A stretch of 64,000 nt of DNA, from contig OX485807.1 of NCBI GenBank assembly GCA_950295325.1, forward strand, positions 5,768,501-5,832,500, in the 5' to 3' direction. Source of the stretch: Polytrichum commune (Eukaryota > Streptophyta > Polytrichopsida > Polytrichales > Polytrichaceae). Below the pieces are notes generated by a model. That model worked only from the letters and a program-made list of their open reading frames with translations. It did no database searches and was not told the DNA's origin. Position numbers and translations under genes: made by a program. Of this stretch, positions 24,741-36,165 are shown piece by piece (the first letter of the stretch is position 1; every line of letters begins with the position of its first letter).

Positions 24741-25341
24741 TTGTTGTATGGATACATTGTTTGGTCTAATAAGTGTGGTTTACAATTTGAAGTTACACAT
24801 TGCTACAACATATTTACTGGAGGGAACATGTTTTGCCCCAAATAATATAAGTAGTTAGTATGCACACCGAAGAGTACGGTATAACTCAGTCGGCAAGGAA
24901 AAGATAATGTTGGTAAAAAAAAGTTAAGGCGATGTGTAACTCCGAATGGTAACCTATGCTAATTAGATGAAACAGTGTAGTAGGTGCACGAGGAGAGGGA
25001 GGGGGAGGTGATGGTGATTCTGATGATGGGTTAGTTTAAGAAAAAGGAGGACTCCATTTGCAACTTTGCACCACACAGCACGGCGCCCGAGGCTGGAGGC
25101 TGGCAAAGGCTTCTTTGCCTGCCACATGTCCCCCACTTTTTAGGAAGCATGCCTCTTGTGTGCCTAGACCTGCTTTGTCACTCTCCGCAAGTGAAACCGG
25201 CCTATATGGGAATGATTTTCCAAACTCTTATGAGGGTAATCAATAACAAACTGTCGTCATACAACTTTTTAAAGTTTTGTTCATCTAGGGAAATATATTT
25301 CTCATTTATTTCAGCATTACATGATCCTCGTGAGCGGTTAA

Positions 25342-26477
25342 GGGGCGGTTTACACTATGGACCATGAAGTTGGACTAGGGCTCTGCAAGGCAACTGATTG
25401 GCTGTTGAAGTTCTCCCGGGACAACTTCGGTTTTACACTAAGGAAAAAATGGCAGAGGAACCATGGAGGTCGAGGTCCCCAAAATATGATTTTTAAGGCC
25501 TAATAAATGCACTGACATGGTCCAACGGGTTTTGCGTTGAGAGAGGCAAGAGAGGTGGTCTGGTAGGAAAAGGCAAGGGCCCATGTTAGAGAAATACCAT
25601 TTCACTCATTTTTTAATGAATCTACCTTTTAAGCACCTTAATTATACCATAGCCCATGAGACATACCAGCAATACCTTGCCCTACCCCTTAAACCAGCTC
25701 ACACGTGTTTCACCAAACAACGCTGGACATCTAGAACTCAAGAATTCAAGTGCAGATTTGTTTTTTTGGTCTACCAAATGCAATGTTTGGAATTTTGGGG
25801 CTTGTAATATAACGTTGGAAAGGTCTTGAAAATACCTTTCCAACGGTATATTACACACCCCAATATGCTTACAAAATACAGTTGCAAAACAAAAAACAAA
25901 AATCTGTAGGGGTTTAGTGACTGTAGATCAGGGTAGTCAAAAGAAGTGCAATGGGAAATCTTCTAACATTAATTATCAAAGAATTGAAAATTAGTGTTGA
26001 GCAAGGTAGGGTGGTAACAACATTAAATATAATCAAACACTAAATATACTATTTAGTGTAGTGACAACACAAGGTACATGTCACATGTAAATTACATTGA
26101 GCATGTACAAATTAAATTGCTCATTTTATTTTATTTAAAAAAAATTGTTGTGAGAAGATTTGCAAGCCACATATTCGACACATTTAACAAGAAGTGAAGA
26201 CAAGTGAAGCCCAAGAGAAGACAAGGAATGATCAAACTTTTCTTTTTTTTTCAAAATTGCCCTTTTTGGGCATGTATTAAAAAAATCAGCACCTTCACTT
26301 TTTGGTGTGTGGTCATTCCTCTTGGTCCACATTCGGTTTACACCTAGTGAGGGGCCCAACGGCTTTGTAAATCAATTTTTTAAGAACTCAGACCATGAAA
26401 TGTAGACCATGAACTCGTACCGCGGAATAAAGCATCTTCCGTGGGACGAGTTCATGGTCTATGGTGTAAACCGCCCC
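25342..26477 (-). mobile_element. PIF/Harbinger-like element, copy B, full length
   Basis: Left end GGGGCGGTTTACACTATGGA and the inverted right end GGGGCGGTTTACACCATAGA match at 25 of the first 27 positions. A TAA duplication flanks it (25339-25341 and 26478-26480). Length 1136 bp. It lies inverted relative to copy A and is more than 90 percent similar by eye, so the two could pair or recombine over about 1 kb. It carries the same internal hairpin, the ATACTATTTAGTGTAGTG motif and a 74-codon frame (26135-26359 minus) as copy A. No transposase is present. Confidence 0.85.
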
Positions 26478-26522
26478 TAAGTGGACTTGGTTGACCATGG
26501 ATGTTTCAACCTTATATATATT

Positions 26523-26880
26523 TAACCTCTAAACTCCGCAATATCAACCTCCTTAATGTCATTGCTTCATCTCTTGTATCTCGAAACTCTAGGGAAGGGA
26601 TGTCCTCAGTTTAAATCTCACTTCTTGTTGTCACGTTTTTCTTCCATATATCGTGGGTTTTGACATTAAAACAAACCACCAAAGAAGTCAAACCACACGC
26701 TTGCATGCATCATGTTGTCATCATTGTAATTATTGTCATGATTGCAATGTTGACTTTGTGTTATTCCATAGTGTCACAAGAATTCTTTTTTATCACGCAT
26801 CCATATTAACACTACAAAATTCCTTAATATCACATGCAATTTGGTTGCCACTAGCATGATATTAAGGAGTTTAGGGTGTA
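26523..26880. mobile_element. MITE, TA target site, second copy of the CACCCTAAACTCC family
   Basis: Left end ACCTCTAAACTCCGCAATAT and right end whose reverse complement is CACCCTAAACTCCTTAATAT, with TA at 26523-26524 and 26879-26880. Interior words shared with 6600-7085 include AAACCACCAAAGAAGTCAA, TATCACGCATCCAT and TTAACACTACAA. Length about 354 bp. Confidence 0.75.
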
Positions 26881-26924
26881 TACAATCTTGCATGTTCAAT
26901 AGTAAAAATATATAACACTCTGTA

Positions 26925-26952
26925 ACATTAAATATCATATTTAGTGTAGTGA
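26925..26952. repeat. solo palindromic MITE end
   Basis: ACATTAAATAT c ATATTTAGTGT, the terminal palindrome of the ACACTAAATAT group, with no partner end found nearby. Confidence 0.45.
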
Positions 26953-27642
26953 GTGAGGGAGTGCTCATAGTGCGTGTGGGAACTTAGTGAAGGTGATACT
27001 AAATTTCTTTGCACTATGAAATTATTACCACCAAAAGATCTAGGAAGCATTACAAGTTCATCTCGGCAGAGTTAATAATAATACTATTTATAGCAACATT
27101 ATTCATTGAAAGTACTGGAACTATTCATCTTGGCAATATTCATTAACATGCATGTGTTTGCATATAATTATATTTATCACTCTAGAAGCACTTTAGAGCA
27201 TGCACCAATTTACTTGAAATGTGTGGTAAAGGAGCCTAGATTCATGAATAAACCAATTCAGCCCTCACTTATTTTGAGACTTGGAAAAATAATGTGTGTT
27301 TGGGGAATTAGTAGCATATATACTAATTGGGATAATCAATGTATGACTCCCACTTCTTTTAGGATGTGAAAACACATGATTAGTCCAAGGGGGAGAGAGG
27401 GAATTATTGCATTTATAAGCGAGCGTACACATCATCCTATCAACATAAATGTCTGACCCCCTATAGGTTTGCTGCTAGTTCATATCAAATGACTCAGACT
27501 AGACTAACTCAGGGTCTTTGAAGTTGCTTCCGGTGTCAAATTGATTAAATAGTAACCTCCATGCAACATACTATTTCAAAGCTTTTATATTGGATGAATG
27601 AGAGGTACACTCGAAGTATGTGATAGTTCCCTCTCTCCTAGA
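26953..27642. other. no gene seen
   Basis: Short ORFs only. A half-copy of the 44.2 kb MITE end (TTGGATGAATGAGAGGTACA) occurs near 27590. Confidence 0.4.
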
Positions 27643-28261
27643 TAGGGTGCAAGCACGGTAAAGTGGACAATTCCTGATCCCTGCCTAGTGTTCAGTGAAA
27701 GTGATTCAATTTTATGTACTAACTTTGAACTTCGTGAAGAAAACAATCATTGACATTTCAAAAACAAAGTGATCTCCAAAGCCAAGCAATTCATGATGAC
27801 ATAAAAAAAATTCCAAGAAAAATAACATATTTTAGGAGACGTTGCAAGCGGTGTGCAAGTAGGTGATACTAAACCAATGACTCTCTAAAATTTGTTTAAA
27901 ACATGATAAAATTACATTAAGTTGATGGTTTTCTACAAAGTTCTGTGATGATGCCCTCAAGTAGATAATGAATTCGAGGAATATTAAAAAAAATTCCAAC
28001 TTCAAAATAGTTAAGGTCATGAAATCTACGTCCAAAACCATACTCAACCATTTGCTTTTGAGCATTACTTTTGATGCTAAGTATTGAAAATCTCAACTTC
28101 ACATTCTACATTTGAGTATTTAACACAACAATAGAGGTCATCATAAAAAAAATCCAATTTAAATAACGCTTTGCTACTACTTTTAGGACTTTGACCAAAA
28201 AACTTATGGTTTTAGTATACATGAGCATTTCTTTGGTCCACTTTACCATGCTTGCATCCTA
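27643..28261. mobile_element. MITE, TA target site, TIR GGGTGCAAGCACGGTAAAG
   Basis: Left end GGGTGCAAGCACGGTAAAGT (27645) and right end (to 28259) whose reverse complement is GGATGCAAGCATGGTAAAGT; 22 of 24 terminal positions agree. TA flanks both ends. The 615-bp interior is AT-rich with no supported gene. Confidence 0.7.
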
Positions 28262-29100
28262 TAGCATTTTCAAAAGTAAGAATTTTCGTACTCATTAAAT
28301 GGGCATGTAGGCTCTTCTTAATTATGTTGAATATTGTGTGCAGAGTGGTCAACATGTTTTGAGCATGTAGTCCAATTTCTTGTAAACACATGTATTTTGA
28401 TATCCGTCCTTGGAGTCACACAAAACCACATACCACTCAGATATAGGCGTTGTAATAAGAAAATGAAAAACTCTAGAGCATACGTACAGGTTGTCTACCT
28501 TATGTGCCCATCGGTGATTTTTTTTGGGCTATATATCATTCTGAACATGATACGAAAATGGGGAGGGCATGTTGGACTCTATATTTCTCTATTTGAACAG
28601 ATGATAATGCTGAAACATTTTCAATCTTGGAAAATATTGCTATGTCTTGGAACTTGAAATATATATTGAATGAAGTATATAATTCAAATGAATAAATATT
28701 TAACATTTTTTTATCTCCATCCAATAAGTTGGATGTAAATAGGCTATTCTCAAGCTTTTCTCTCTTGAGAATATTGCTTTCTACACTCTCTATAAAAATG
28801 ACAAAATACGTTGGGCCTCTGATATCCATGTACATACCCACCCTGGAGCGGCCATGCCAGGTCATCAATGTCAAAAGCTAGCATGAGCCTAAGGACCTAA
28901 AGGCACCATAGCCCAACCCTTCAAGTTCTACATTCTCAACATGCAGTTTATTATTTTATTTTTCACTCACCCTCTCCCAACTGGGTAGTTGTATAAGCCT
29001 GTGCTTCCACTGTGGCTAACTTGGGTACTCAACTTAACAGTATTAAGAACATGAGATGCCATTAGTTTTTGTTGATGTCCGAATCTCCAATTATCCGGTA
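28262..29100. other. no gene seen; dispersed repeat traces
   Basis: Around 28340-28470 words such as AACATGTTTTGAGCA and ATACCACTCA recur near 36365-36455, and more weakly near 46980-47050. This marks an unbounded dispersed repeat. Overlapping ORFs 28334-28657 plus and 28536-28874 minus look non-coding. Confidence 0.35.
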
Positions 29101-29101
29101 G

Positions 29102-29490
29102 TACACTACATATGATATTAAGTGTCACCAAATCTAATTGTCTTGCTCAATACTAAATTGTGAACCGCGGTATAGTGTCACCAATACTAAACGTTAACCC
29201 AACATTATTTGTCATTCCTTGTAAATTTTTCGGGGGAGTTATAGATTTACAGTGTTGCAATTACCGTCACTTACTAAGTGATTTTTCATCCAAATTTCAA
29301 TCATCCATGCCAATACTTCATCACAAGTTGGTGACAAGAGAAGATATGGTTTTGGCCAATGGATGAACTCATCCATCATCCATGACAACACTTGTTCACT
29401 TACTCATAAGAAGTGTCATGTGAAAAATTACCAAAGTGACATTGAATACCATATGACACTAAATATCATATTCAGTGTAGTTCTGTGAGA
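29102..29490. mobile_element. ACACTAAATAT-group MITE
   Basis: It starts ACACTACATATGATATTAAG and ends GACACTAAATATCATATTCA then GTGTAG. Internal words (ATAGATTTACAGTGTTGCAA, GTGATTTTTCATCC, AAATTTCAATCATCCATG) match 18778-19170. Confidence 0.55.
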
Positions 29491-29654
29491 ATACCATCAT
29501 ACCATCTTACCATATTACCGGCAAGGGCTCATAATGAACAAGGGACTTGTTTCGAACTCCTTGAGAACTCTTAATGTCATCAGGGCATTTCCAGGCATCA
29601 AACCTATGGAGTTGATATTCAACCATTATTATTCAGTTCCACATTGTATTTCTG

Positions 29655-30545
29655 TCTCCCTCAGTGCTCGGGAAGTTTTAGGGCACAGTCAGTCAAGATC
29701 TGAGTGATTCTAAATCCAACCGGTTGAATGTTGACATCTTCCGGTTTTGCCTTTATTCATTTGAGGCATATTCTTTAGATTCCTCTAAAATGATCGGTAA
29801 TCCTCCTGAAGTCTCCAACTTCAACCGGTTATTACTCAAACTCAACTGGTTATTTATCAAGCTCAACCGGTTCATCTGTAACTAACCGCCGGTTCTTCCC
29901 AAGCAGTGGTCTCCCTCTGTGTTTCATCATGCAACAACGGCCGGTTTGGAAGCATGTAAATGACCTATTAAGATGACGATCCATTCGTAATAACTTGAAA
30001 GAAGACGACCTCTCAAACGGAAAGCAAGTATGCACTTATCATGGACAGCATTTATTGCGAGAGGAGCAGCACACATGCAGTCGTAGTTAGTGATCATTGT
30101 AAATTCCGATCCAATTTGGAACCATGTACATATATACCTACTCGGATGGATGACGCCCCATTCATAATAACTCAAAAGAAGACAATGTCTTAAAAGGCAA
30201 ATATGTAAGCACTCATCATGGACGGCATTAATTGGAAGGAACGGCACACATGAAGTACTCGTTACAGTTAATGATCCATTGTAACAGTCCGATCCTCACA
30301 AACAAATGTGATGCTATGATCAGGGAGAACCGGCAGTTAGTTACAGATGAACCGGTTGAGTTTGAGAAATAACCGGTTGAAGTTCAAGACTGCAGGAAAA
30401 TTACCGATCATTTTAGAGGAATTTATAGAATATAACCCAACTTAATAAAGGAAAACTGGAGGATGTCAACATGTAACCGGTTGGACTTGCAAACACTAGG
30501 AACTCAACCGATTATGCCCAAAAATCTCCCCGATCACTGATGTGA
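29655..30545. mobile_element. foldback element with ACCGGTT-rich arms and a tandem duplication inside
   Basis: The left arm (about 29655-29905) and right arm (about 30325-30545) are inverted copies of one sequence. Both carry the ACCGGTT words, TTCCTCTAAAATGATC or its inverse, and the CATCTGTAACTAAC or GTTAGTTACAGATG word. Between them is a 170-bp tandem duplication: unit 1 29946-30115 and unit 2 30116-30295, each running from TTGGAA(G/C)CATGTA to CCGATCC. No coding frame. The arms recur singly at 19.8, 30.7 and 40.8 kb. Confidence 0.65.
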
Positions 30546-30699
30546 TGGCTAGAGCTTCATGGTATGTCAATGTGTCAAAGGGAAACACATTCATTAGGGA
30601 AGGTGAGAATGCAATGAGCTATTAGTCTACATTTATTATTCTCTTGGAGATGATTTGACTCCGAAATGGCATCAGAAACTCAAATCAGTGCCTGGCAGT

Positions 30700-30830
30700 G
30701 TCTGGGGAGATAGTTGGACATAATCGGTTGAGATCCTAGTGTTTCCAAGTCCAACCGGTTACATGCTGTCATCTTTTGGTTTTTTTATTTAATTTTATTA
30801 ATTTGAGGTATATTCTCTAAATTCCTCTAA
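30700..30830 (+). repeat. partial ACCGGTT-rich arm
   Basis: GGGGAGATAGTTGGACATAA, TCCAACCGGTTACATGCTG and TTCCTCTAAAAT follow the same order as the forward arm at 29655-29905, then the similarity ends. Confidence 0.55.
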
Positions 30831-31756
30831 AATATGAATGCATTGTTAGCATATATACTTGTTTGACAATCAGGTGAATTATTAGATGGCTTGCACCTTG
30901 AAACTACACCTACACCAATCTTACCTAAGGTTAAAACACAACCAATTATATTATAACGCAAAAATTACTCCTTTGGGAAGTTGAATTCATAGGAAGTGCA
31001 AACTCGACTCCATGATTTTACAAACCAATTTAGCAATAGGTTCTACCAAATTCATTGGAATCATGAATCAAGTTCACCATATAGACCACCAATTTAACTT
31101 TGATTTTCCACCAGTTTCACTACATGTTGTGAACAATTTCTTGATTTGGTACCCATATTCACATCTTTATAAAATCAATCTCATGAGTTGTATAATTTTT
31201 TTTGACAAAGAACGGTACATCATGTATATGATTATCCTAGTTGCTCCCCATGAGTAGCTCTACCAAAATTGACGTCAAGGCTAAAGGCTTCTAGGTAAGC
31301 ACAAAACAAAGAGGAACCAATGAACAACGAGAAGGCAAAGTATGCAAAACGAGGAGGTGAGAAGTCAAAAATACAACAATCACCTACTAGTGAGAAAAGA
31401 TCAACTTGGTTTGAAAGATTCATGACATTGCTAAAGGTAAAAGTCCGTTATCGTGAAATCGAGGTGTGTTACATGTCAAGTCAGTTTAGAAGAACCATGA
31501 ACTAATCTAGAAAGTTCATGAAATTGATAGAACACTAATTTTGTGGAGTCATCTAACCAAAGGAGTATTTTCTTAGAGTAATCAACTATGGAATTACTGT
31601 GAGGATCCCTGAATTAATGTAGCGAAACCTAATGGGATGAATAAAGCTACGAGGGAATGGTTTTACTGTACCTGCTTTACCTCGGTAAGGTTTGTTGGCT
31701 AGCTCAAACATCAAGATATCTAGCTATGGCCAAGAACTTGTACCACTATTTGGGTG
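30831..31756. other. no gene seen
   Basis: AT-rich with short ORFs (31012-31257 plus; 31320-31505 plus), none recognised. Confidence 0.4.
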
Positions 31757-31862
31757 AATAAATTACTTGTAGTGCCGTATCAAGATGTATAAAGTGCCAA
31801 CATTAGATGAATAAATTACATGCACTGCCGTATCAAGAGGTATAAAGTGCCAACATTAGATG
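31757..31862. repeat. tandem duplication, 53-bp unit
   Basis: The phrase TGCCGTATCAAGA followed by TATAAAGTGCCAACATTAGA occurs at 31773 and 31826. A partial third unit (GATGAATAAAGTGCCA) follows. Confidence 0.75.
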
Positions 31863-33144
31863 AATAAAGTGCCATCATAGCCAATTGTATGGGCAGGCCA
31901 ATCAGGGTGAATTCTTTCATAACGAGTGATGGATACAAAATATGAAATAAATAGATTAAACAATTTTGTAAGGTTCTACTTCAACTTTGATTCCAGGTCT
32001 ATGGTCCCAAAGTTTGCATCTTGAAAATCAAACTCCTTGATGCTCCCTCATCGCTCCATAAATTCTCACCTCCGGTTATCTGTAATATATAATAAGGCCG
32101 ACTGCAATGTAATGACCACTCCTCTAATGCGAGCCAAGATTCAAGGACATTTAATGAGAGTGAATACCCTTCTAAACACCCCTCGTCCACAAGCGTTTTT
32201 AGCCTGGGTTAATTTGGATACATAATTTCCTTCGCATTTGTCTTTCCTCGAGGTAACCAAGTTGGTAGTGAATATCTTGACATGTACGTTGCATGTGTGT
32301 GGTAGCGAAATGACAATGAAATAGAAATGGCGCATGCATTTGAGCCACGTAATGTGAAAGGTTATGCTACCTATGTTGATATCTAGTTTAGACAATTTCA
32401 GTGACTCGTTTTGCCAACCGGACCCAACTATGACTTGTCAATATCAATTGTCACACACAGCAATGTCCGCAACATTTTCTCATTGTCAAGATCATCACAT
32501 ACGTACTTGGCCCATTGTGGTCATGTGTACTTTACTTTTATAATGCAGTTTGTTTATTAAATCCATTTTATGCAATGTGACAGCACTGAAAAGGTTTAGA
32601 TCACCCCATTTTCTTATCTAATTGGGTGGGGGCATGAAAAACATGTACCTTCCAAAACAAGACCTGTTTGGAGAAGGTACATTGTAAAACAGTCTTATGA
32701 GTTTCTAAGATGGACATGATTTGGACTATGCTCCAATCAGATATTTTGGTGTAGTTGCTATATTTGCATAACACTCCATACATGTTGGTCCACAACATTA
32801 AGGTGGTTAATTGTGTGTTGGCACTGTTGTCAATCGGAGCATTTTGTGTACTGAACTACATCCAGATTGTAAAGAGTCTCATGATTGGTGGCTGTGAAGG
32901 TTGACTATGCTCGATGAAGAAGAAGTTTGTGAACAATGCAATCTAGTTGGGTTCAAGTTAAGAACTTTTGTTGGAGCCATATATGATAAAGATGTTTTGC
33001 AGTCTTACATTGTAACTTTTGATTTTTCTTAATAGTGTTTCTTTTGGATATGTACATTTTCAGACTATTGTTTGAATAAGATATAATGTCTAGCTTGGCA
33101 GATTCAACAAAGTCGTGTTGAATAATAATCAATTGACTTTCAAG
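31863..33144. other. no gene seen
   Basis: Short ORFs only; no bounded repeat or RNA gene recognised. Confidence 0.4.
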
Positions 33145-33262
33145 CACAACAAGGATCAGGGATAGTTAGCAATGGTTTTCAGCCACTCGAGGTAGATTTG
33201 GACACTTAAAATCTACCTCGAGTGGCTGAAAGCCATTGCTAACGATCCCTGATCCTTGTTGT
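33145..33262. ncRNA. near-perfect 55-bp-arm hairpin; candidate young MIRNA/siRNA locus or foldback
   Basis: Left arm 33145-33199, loop 33200-33207 (8 nt), right arm 33208-33262. The arms match at 53 of 55 positions; in plus-strand RNA one difference is a G-U wobble and one an A-G mismatch. The arms read CACAACAAGGATCAGGGAT at the outside and CACTCGAGGTAGATTT at the loop. A stem this long and clean with a tiny loop is rare by chance and would be a Dicer-like substrate if transcribed. I do not recognise it as a known miRNA family. It lies 1 kb from MIR477 locus 2. A small foldback transposon is the main alternative. Confidence 0.55.
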
Positions 33263-34279
33263 GAAGATTCCATTTTATATTTAAGATATTCCACTAGATT
33301 CAAACTTTTATATCTCTAATTAAATATATGTATTTATGCAGAGACCCTTGCACTGATGAGTGCTTCCTGTAGTACAGGACATGTACAATCAGCTAGAGTA
33401 CAATGCTGAGCTGGATGAGCATTTAGGAGATGAGGAGGACCTGCATATTGAGAACACCCACAAAAGTTCTTTCGTGTCCCACAAAATTCATTTGCAGGAA
33501 TGAGTTTTCACTGAGTGACCCTTGGGCACACTTTCCAGGCTGAGGGGTACTGAGGAGGTGGGAAGCTTATATCTGCAGTCGCCCCAGAAGCTTTAAGATT
33601 GACCTTGTTTTAGCAGAGAACAGGCAGACAACATCACAATATTAAGTATGAAGTATATATGGAGTGACAACGCTTCAATTATGGCGCCTACAACCTTGTG
33701 CAGCTAATAGCATGTCATCTATGGGTTCCAAGGAGAAATTTTGAGCAGGTAGTGGGAGGACTATGTAGTCTTTCAAATAAACCTAGCCACGGAGCCTGGC
33801 TGATAAAAAATCGCAAATGCAGGCAGTAGTACATTTTCTGCGATTTGCATTCATGAGAGCTAATGAACTCGTGATTTCGTACCAACCTCATCAGAGGCCA
33901 GCCCAGGACGAGATTTGACATTGTGATCAGGTGGTTGACACATGTACCTGCATCAATTAATCCACTGTTCAGTGGACTGGCAATGAGGAGCTTGTGAATG
34001 TAAATTTGCAAATTGCTCAAGCCGTGTTGGAGGCTGGGCGAGGGAGAAGTGGTTCAAACTTGAAATAAATTTAAAAAATTGTGCAGCTAGCTACGACCTC
34101 ATTTTCTTGGATGTCTAGACTCTGAGCTAGCCTGCCACACGTGAGCTAATTAACTTGTAACAGCTTGTCACTCCGCAAGCTGCGGCTAGCTAAGTAAGTT
34201 AGCGAAAGTTGGAAGCTGGGCCGATATGCGGATTGATGATATTGCAAGTCCGTAAGTTGACAAGCGGCAGCAAATGCAT
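33263..34279. other. no gene seen
   Basis: Holds ORFs up to 101 codons (33715-34020 minus) with no recognisable domain. It may include the 3' part of a minus-strand MIR477 primary transcript; no signal proves this. Confidence 0.35.
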
Positions 34280-34413
34280 GGAAGCGAGTGTTTCTTCCTC
34301 TCCCACAGAGGCTTCTAACACGGCGAGCAGCAGGCCAACTAGATCTGCACCATTAACAGGCCTGGCTGCAGCTATTGTTGGAAGCCTTTGAGGGAGAGGA
34401 ACAATCACCTGCC
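34280..34413 (-). ncRNA. MIR477: MIR477 precursor hairpin, locus 2
   Basis: On the minus strand the 5' arm carries exactly the same 20-nt miR477 sequence as locus 1 (34398 to 34379). The opposite arm (34315-34298) is GAAGCCUCUGUGGGAGAG. The loop is about 63 nt, shorter than in locus 1 and unrelated to it. Conservation limited to the arms supports a functional miRNA duplex rather than a recent segmental copy. Flanking similarity stops within a few bases of the stem. Transcription start and targets are not visible here. Confidence 0.85.
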
Positions 34414-35790
34414 CTTCCTTCGGCTCCTCCATGTCATGCAAGAAGAAACTCCAACATTTCTCTCAAACCTAACCTCATCACACACAACGTGAGCAATGAG
34501 TCCAAAGTAGACTCCGAAACCCTGAAATGAGTAGGCATTGGGTGTGTGCAATGACAGAGGAATGGCTTGTGTCGCCAGAATTTATACTGAATTTCATCAG
34601 CAGGCTGCTGGGATGAAATATCGTGTGTGAGAGGTCGATCGGGATGCATTTGCCTTCGGTTTGCCTTGCCTGCCAATCATGCTGACTCTATCCACTGCTT
34701 AATTGATCCTGAGCTTGGAGTAACTCTTCAGGTTTAAGTGGGTGCCGGGGATTCACTGATTGTCTCACAGGAAAAGAAAACAAACAAACAAAGTGGGGCT
34801 GGGGCCGGGGCCCAATACTGAGTACCTGGTATGTAGTCAGATCATGCATGACATTCACACCTCATTGGAAAGCAATCAATTGCCTCAAAGCTGGCATTTG
34901 TCTTGTCAAGAATTAATGGCACCATAACTGTCGAAAGCCATTGCATGGAGCCCAATGCTTTCCTCTTGGGCAAGAGCTATGTCCTTTCAATGAGCTAATA
35001 GCCCGGTATTGGTGCATGCCACTAGTGAACGGGTTCTACCAACACTGGTTACATTCAGTGGTTCTCACCAGCCAAATTGGAGCTAAAAATGGACCTTGTC
35101 GGTAGGAGTCCTTCATTGACCGCCCACGATAGTAAGTGTGAGCATGCTATAAGTTGATAAGGAATTTATCAACTCATAGGTATAATAGTTATCCAAGTCA
35201 TTCGTCACGATATCATTTGGAAATACGCAACACAATAACATCTTACTCAGGAGTTCAATTTTTATTTTTAAAAGCTCATTAGGTTGTTCGGACATTATAG
35301 AATATAGACGACTTTGCTCAATAAATTATTACATTCTCATTGAATGTTATAGCACTATGTACTTCCGAATAGTAACATGCACTAAATGGAATAATCAGTA
35401 ATAAGTAAGTCTAGCACTAAAAGGTGAAGTAACCCTCATATGAAGAGACTCTTCATGTATGTGGCCCAAATAGGGGTTGACATTTATATTTATTTATATC
35501 TACCTATCTAGTGAGCACTAAGCATTATCAAGTCTTATTTGTTTGTTTGTTTTGTTTTGGTTTGGTTTTTTGTTTTTTCCCAACTTCTTTATTTTCTTTT
35601 TCACAATACATGGGTTCCATCATAAGAGGAGTTGAGCCTCATTTTTTACGAGTTGGCAATATGTCAAGTAGTACAATCTCATATGGTCAAGCATACCACG
35701 TATCTTTGACACTTTCACCACTGTAGAGTTGAAACCTACAAACTACAATTAAGGAGGTCGGTGGGCACATCCAACTCTATGGATGGTTCA
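34414..35790. other. no gene seen; MITE trace
   Basis: The first part is mixed sequence with short ORFs. Around 35210-35420 words such as TTCGGACATTATAGAATATA and TATAGCACTATG recall the 24510-24740 MITE, but ends are not clear. A TTTG/TTTTG-rich run follows at 35535-35575. Confidence 0.35.
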
Positions 35791-36165
35791 TAGGGTGCCA
35801 ACTCCCATATTAAAAGAGCACTATAATTATAGACGAACCTTCTTGGATATATAGTGCAAAATTCTTAACATAAATATTTTCATAGAGTTACATATTTGAA
35901 GAGGTTATTCAATAAATATTTCATCCATATTTAAAACATTAAAGAGTCACAATTAAAATATTTTTATAAGATATCACAAGTCTAGAATATGAAAATTTGT
36001 GATATGCATAGGGAGGGGCAACTTATTATATGTTATAATACTTATCATCAAGTTGTAATACACATATGATACACTTATTATACGTTATCATATGATTAAG
36101 ATCCAATTAATTTTCACTTATTCTACCTAGACCTATGTGCATATGATATGGGAGTTGCCACCCTA
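35791..36165. mobile_element. MITE, TA target site, TIR GGGTGCCAACTCCCATAT
   Basis: Left end GGGTGCCAACTCCCATATTA (35793) and right end ATATGGGAGTTGCCACCC (to 36163) with TA on both sides. The interior is AT-rich and non-coding. The end core is shared with the 11794-12314 element. Confidence 0.7.
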
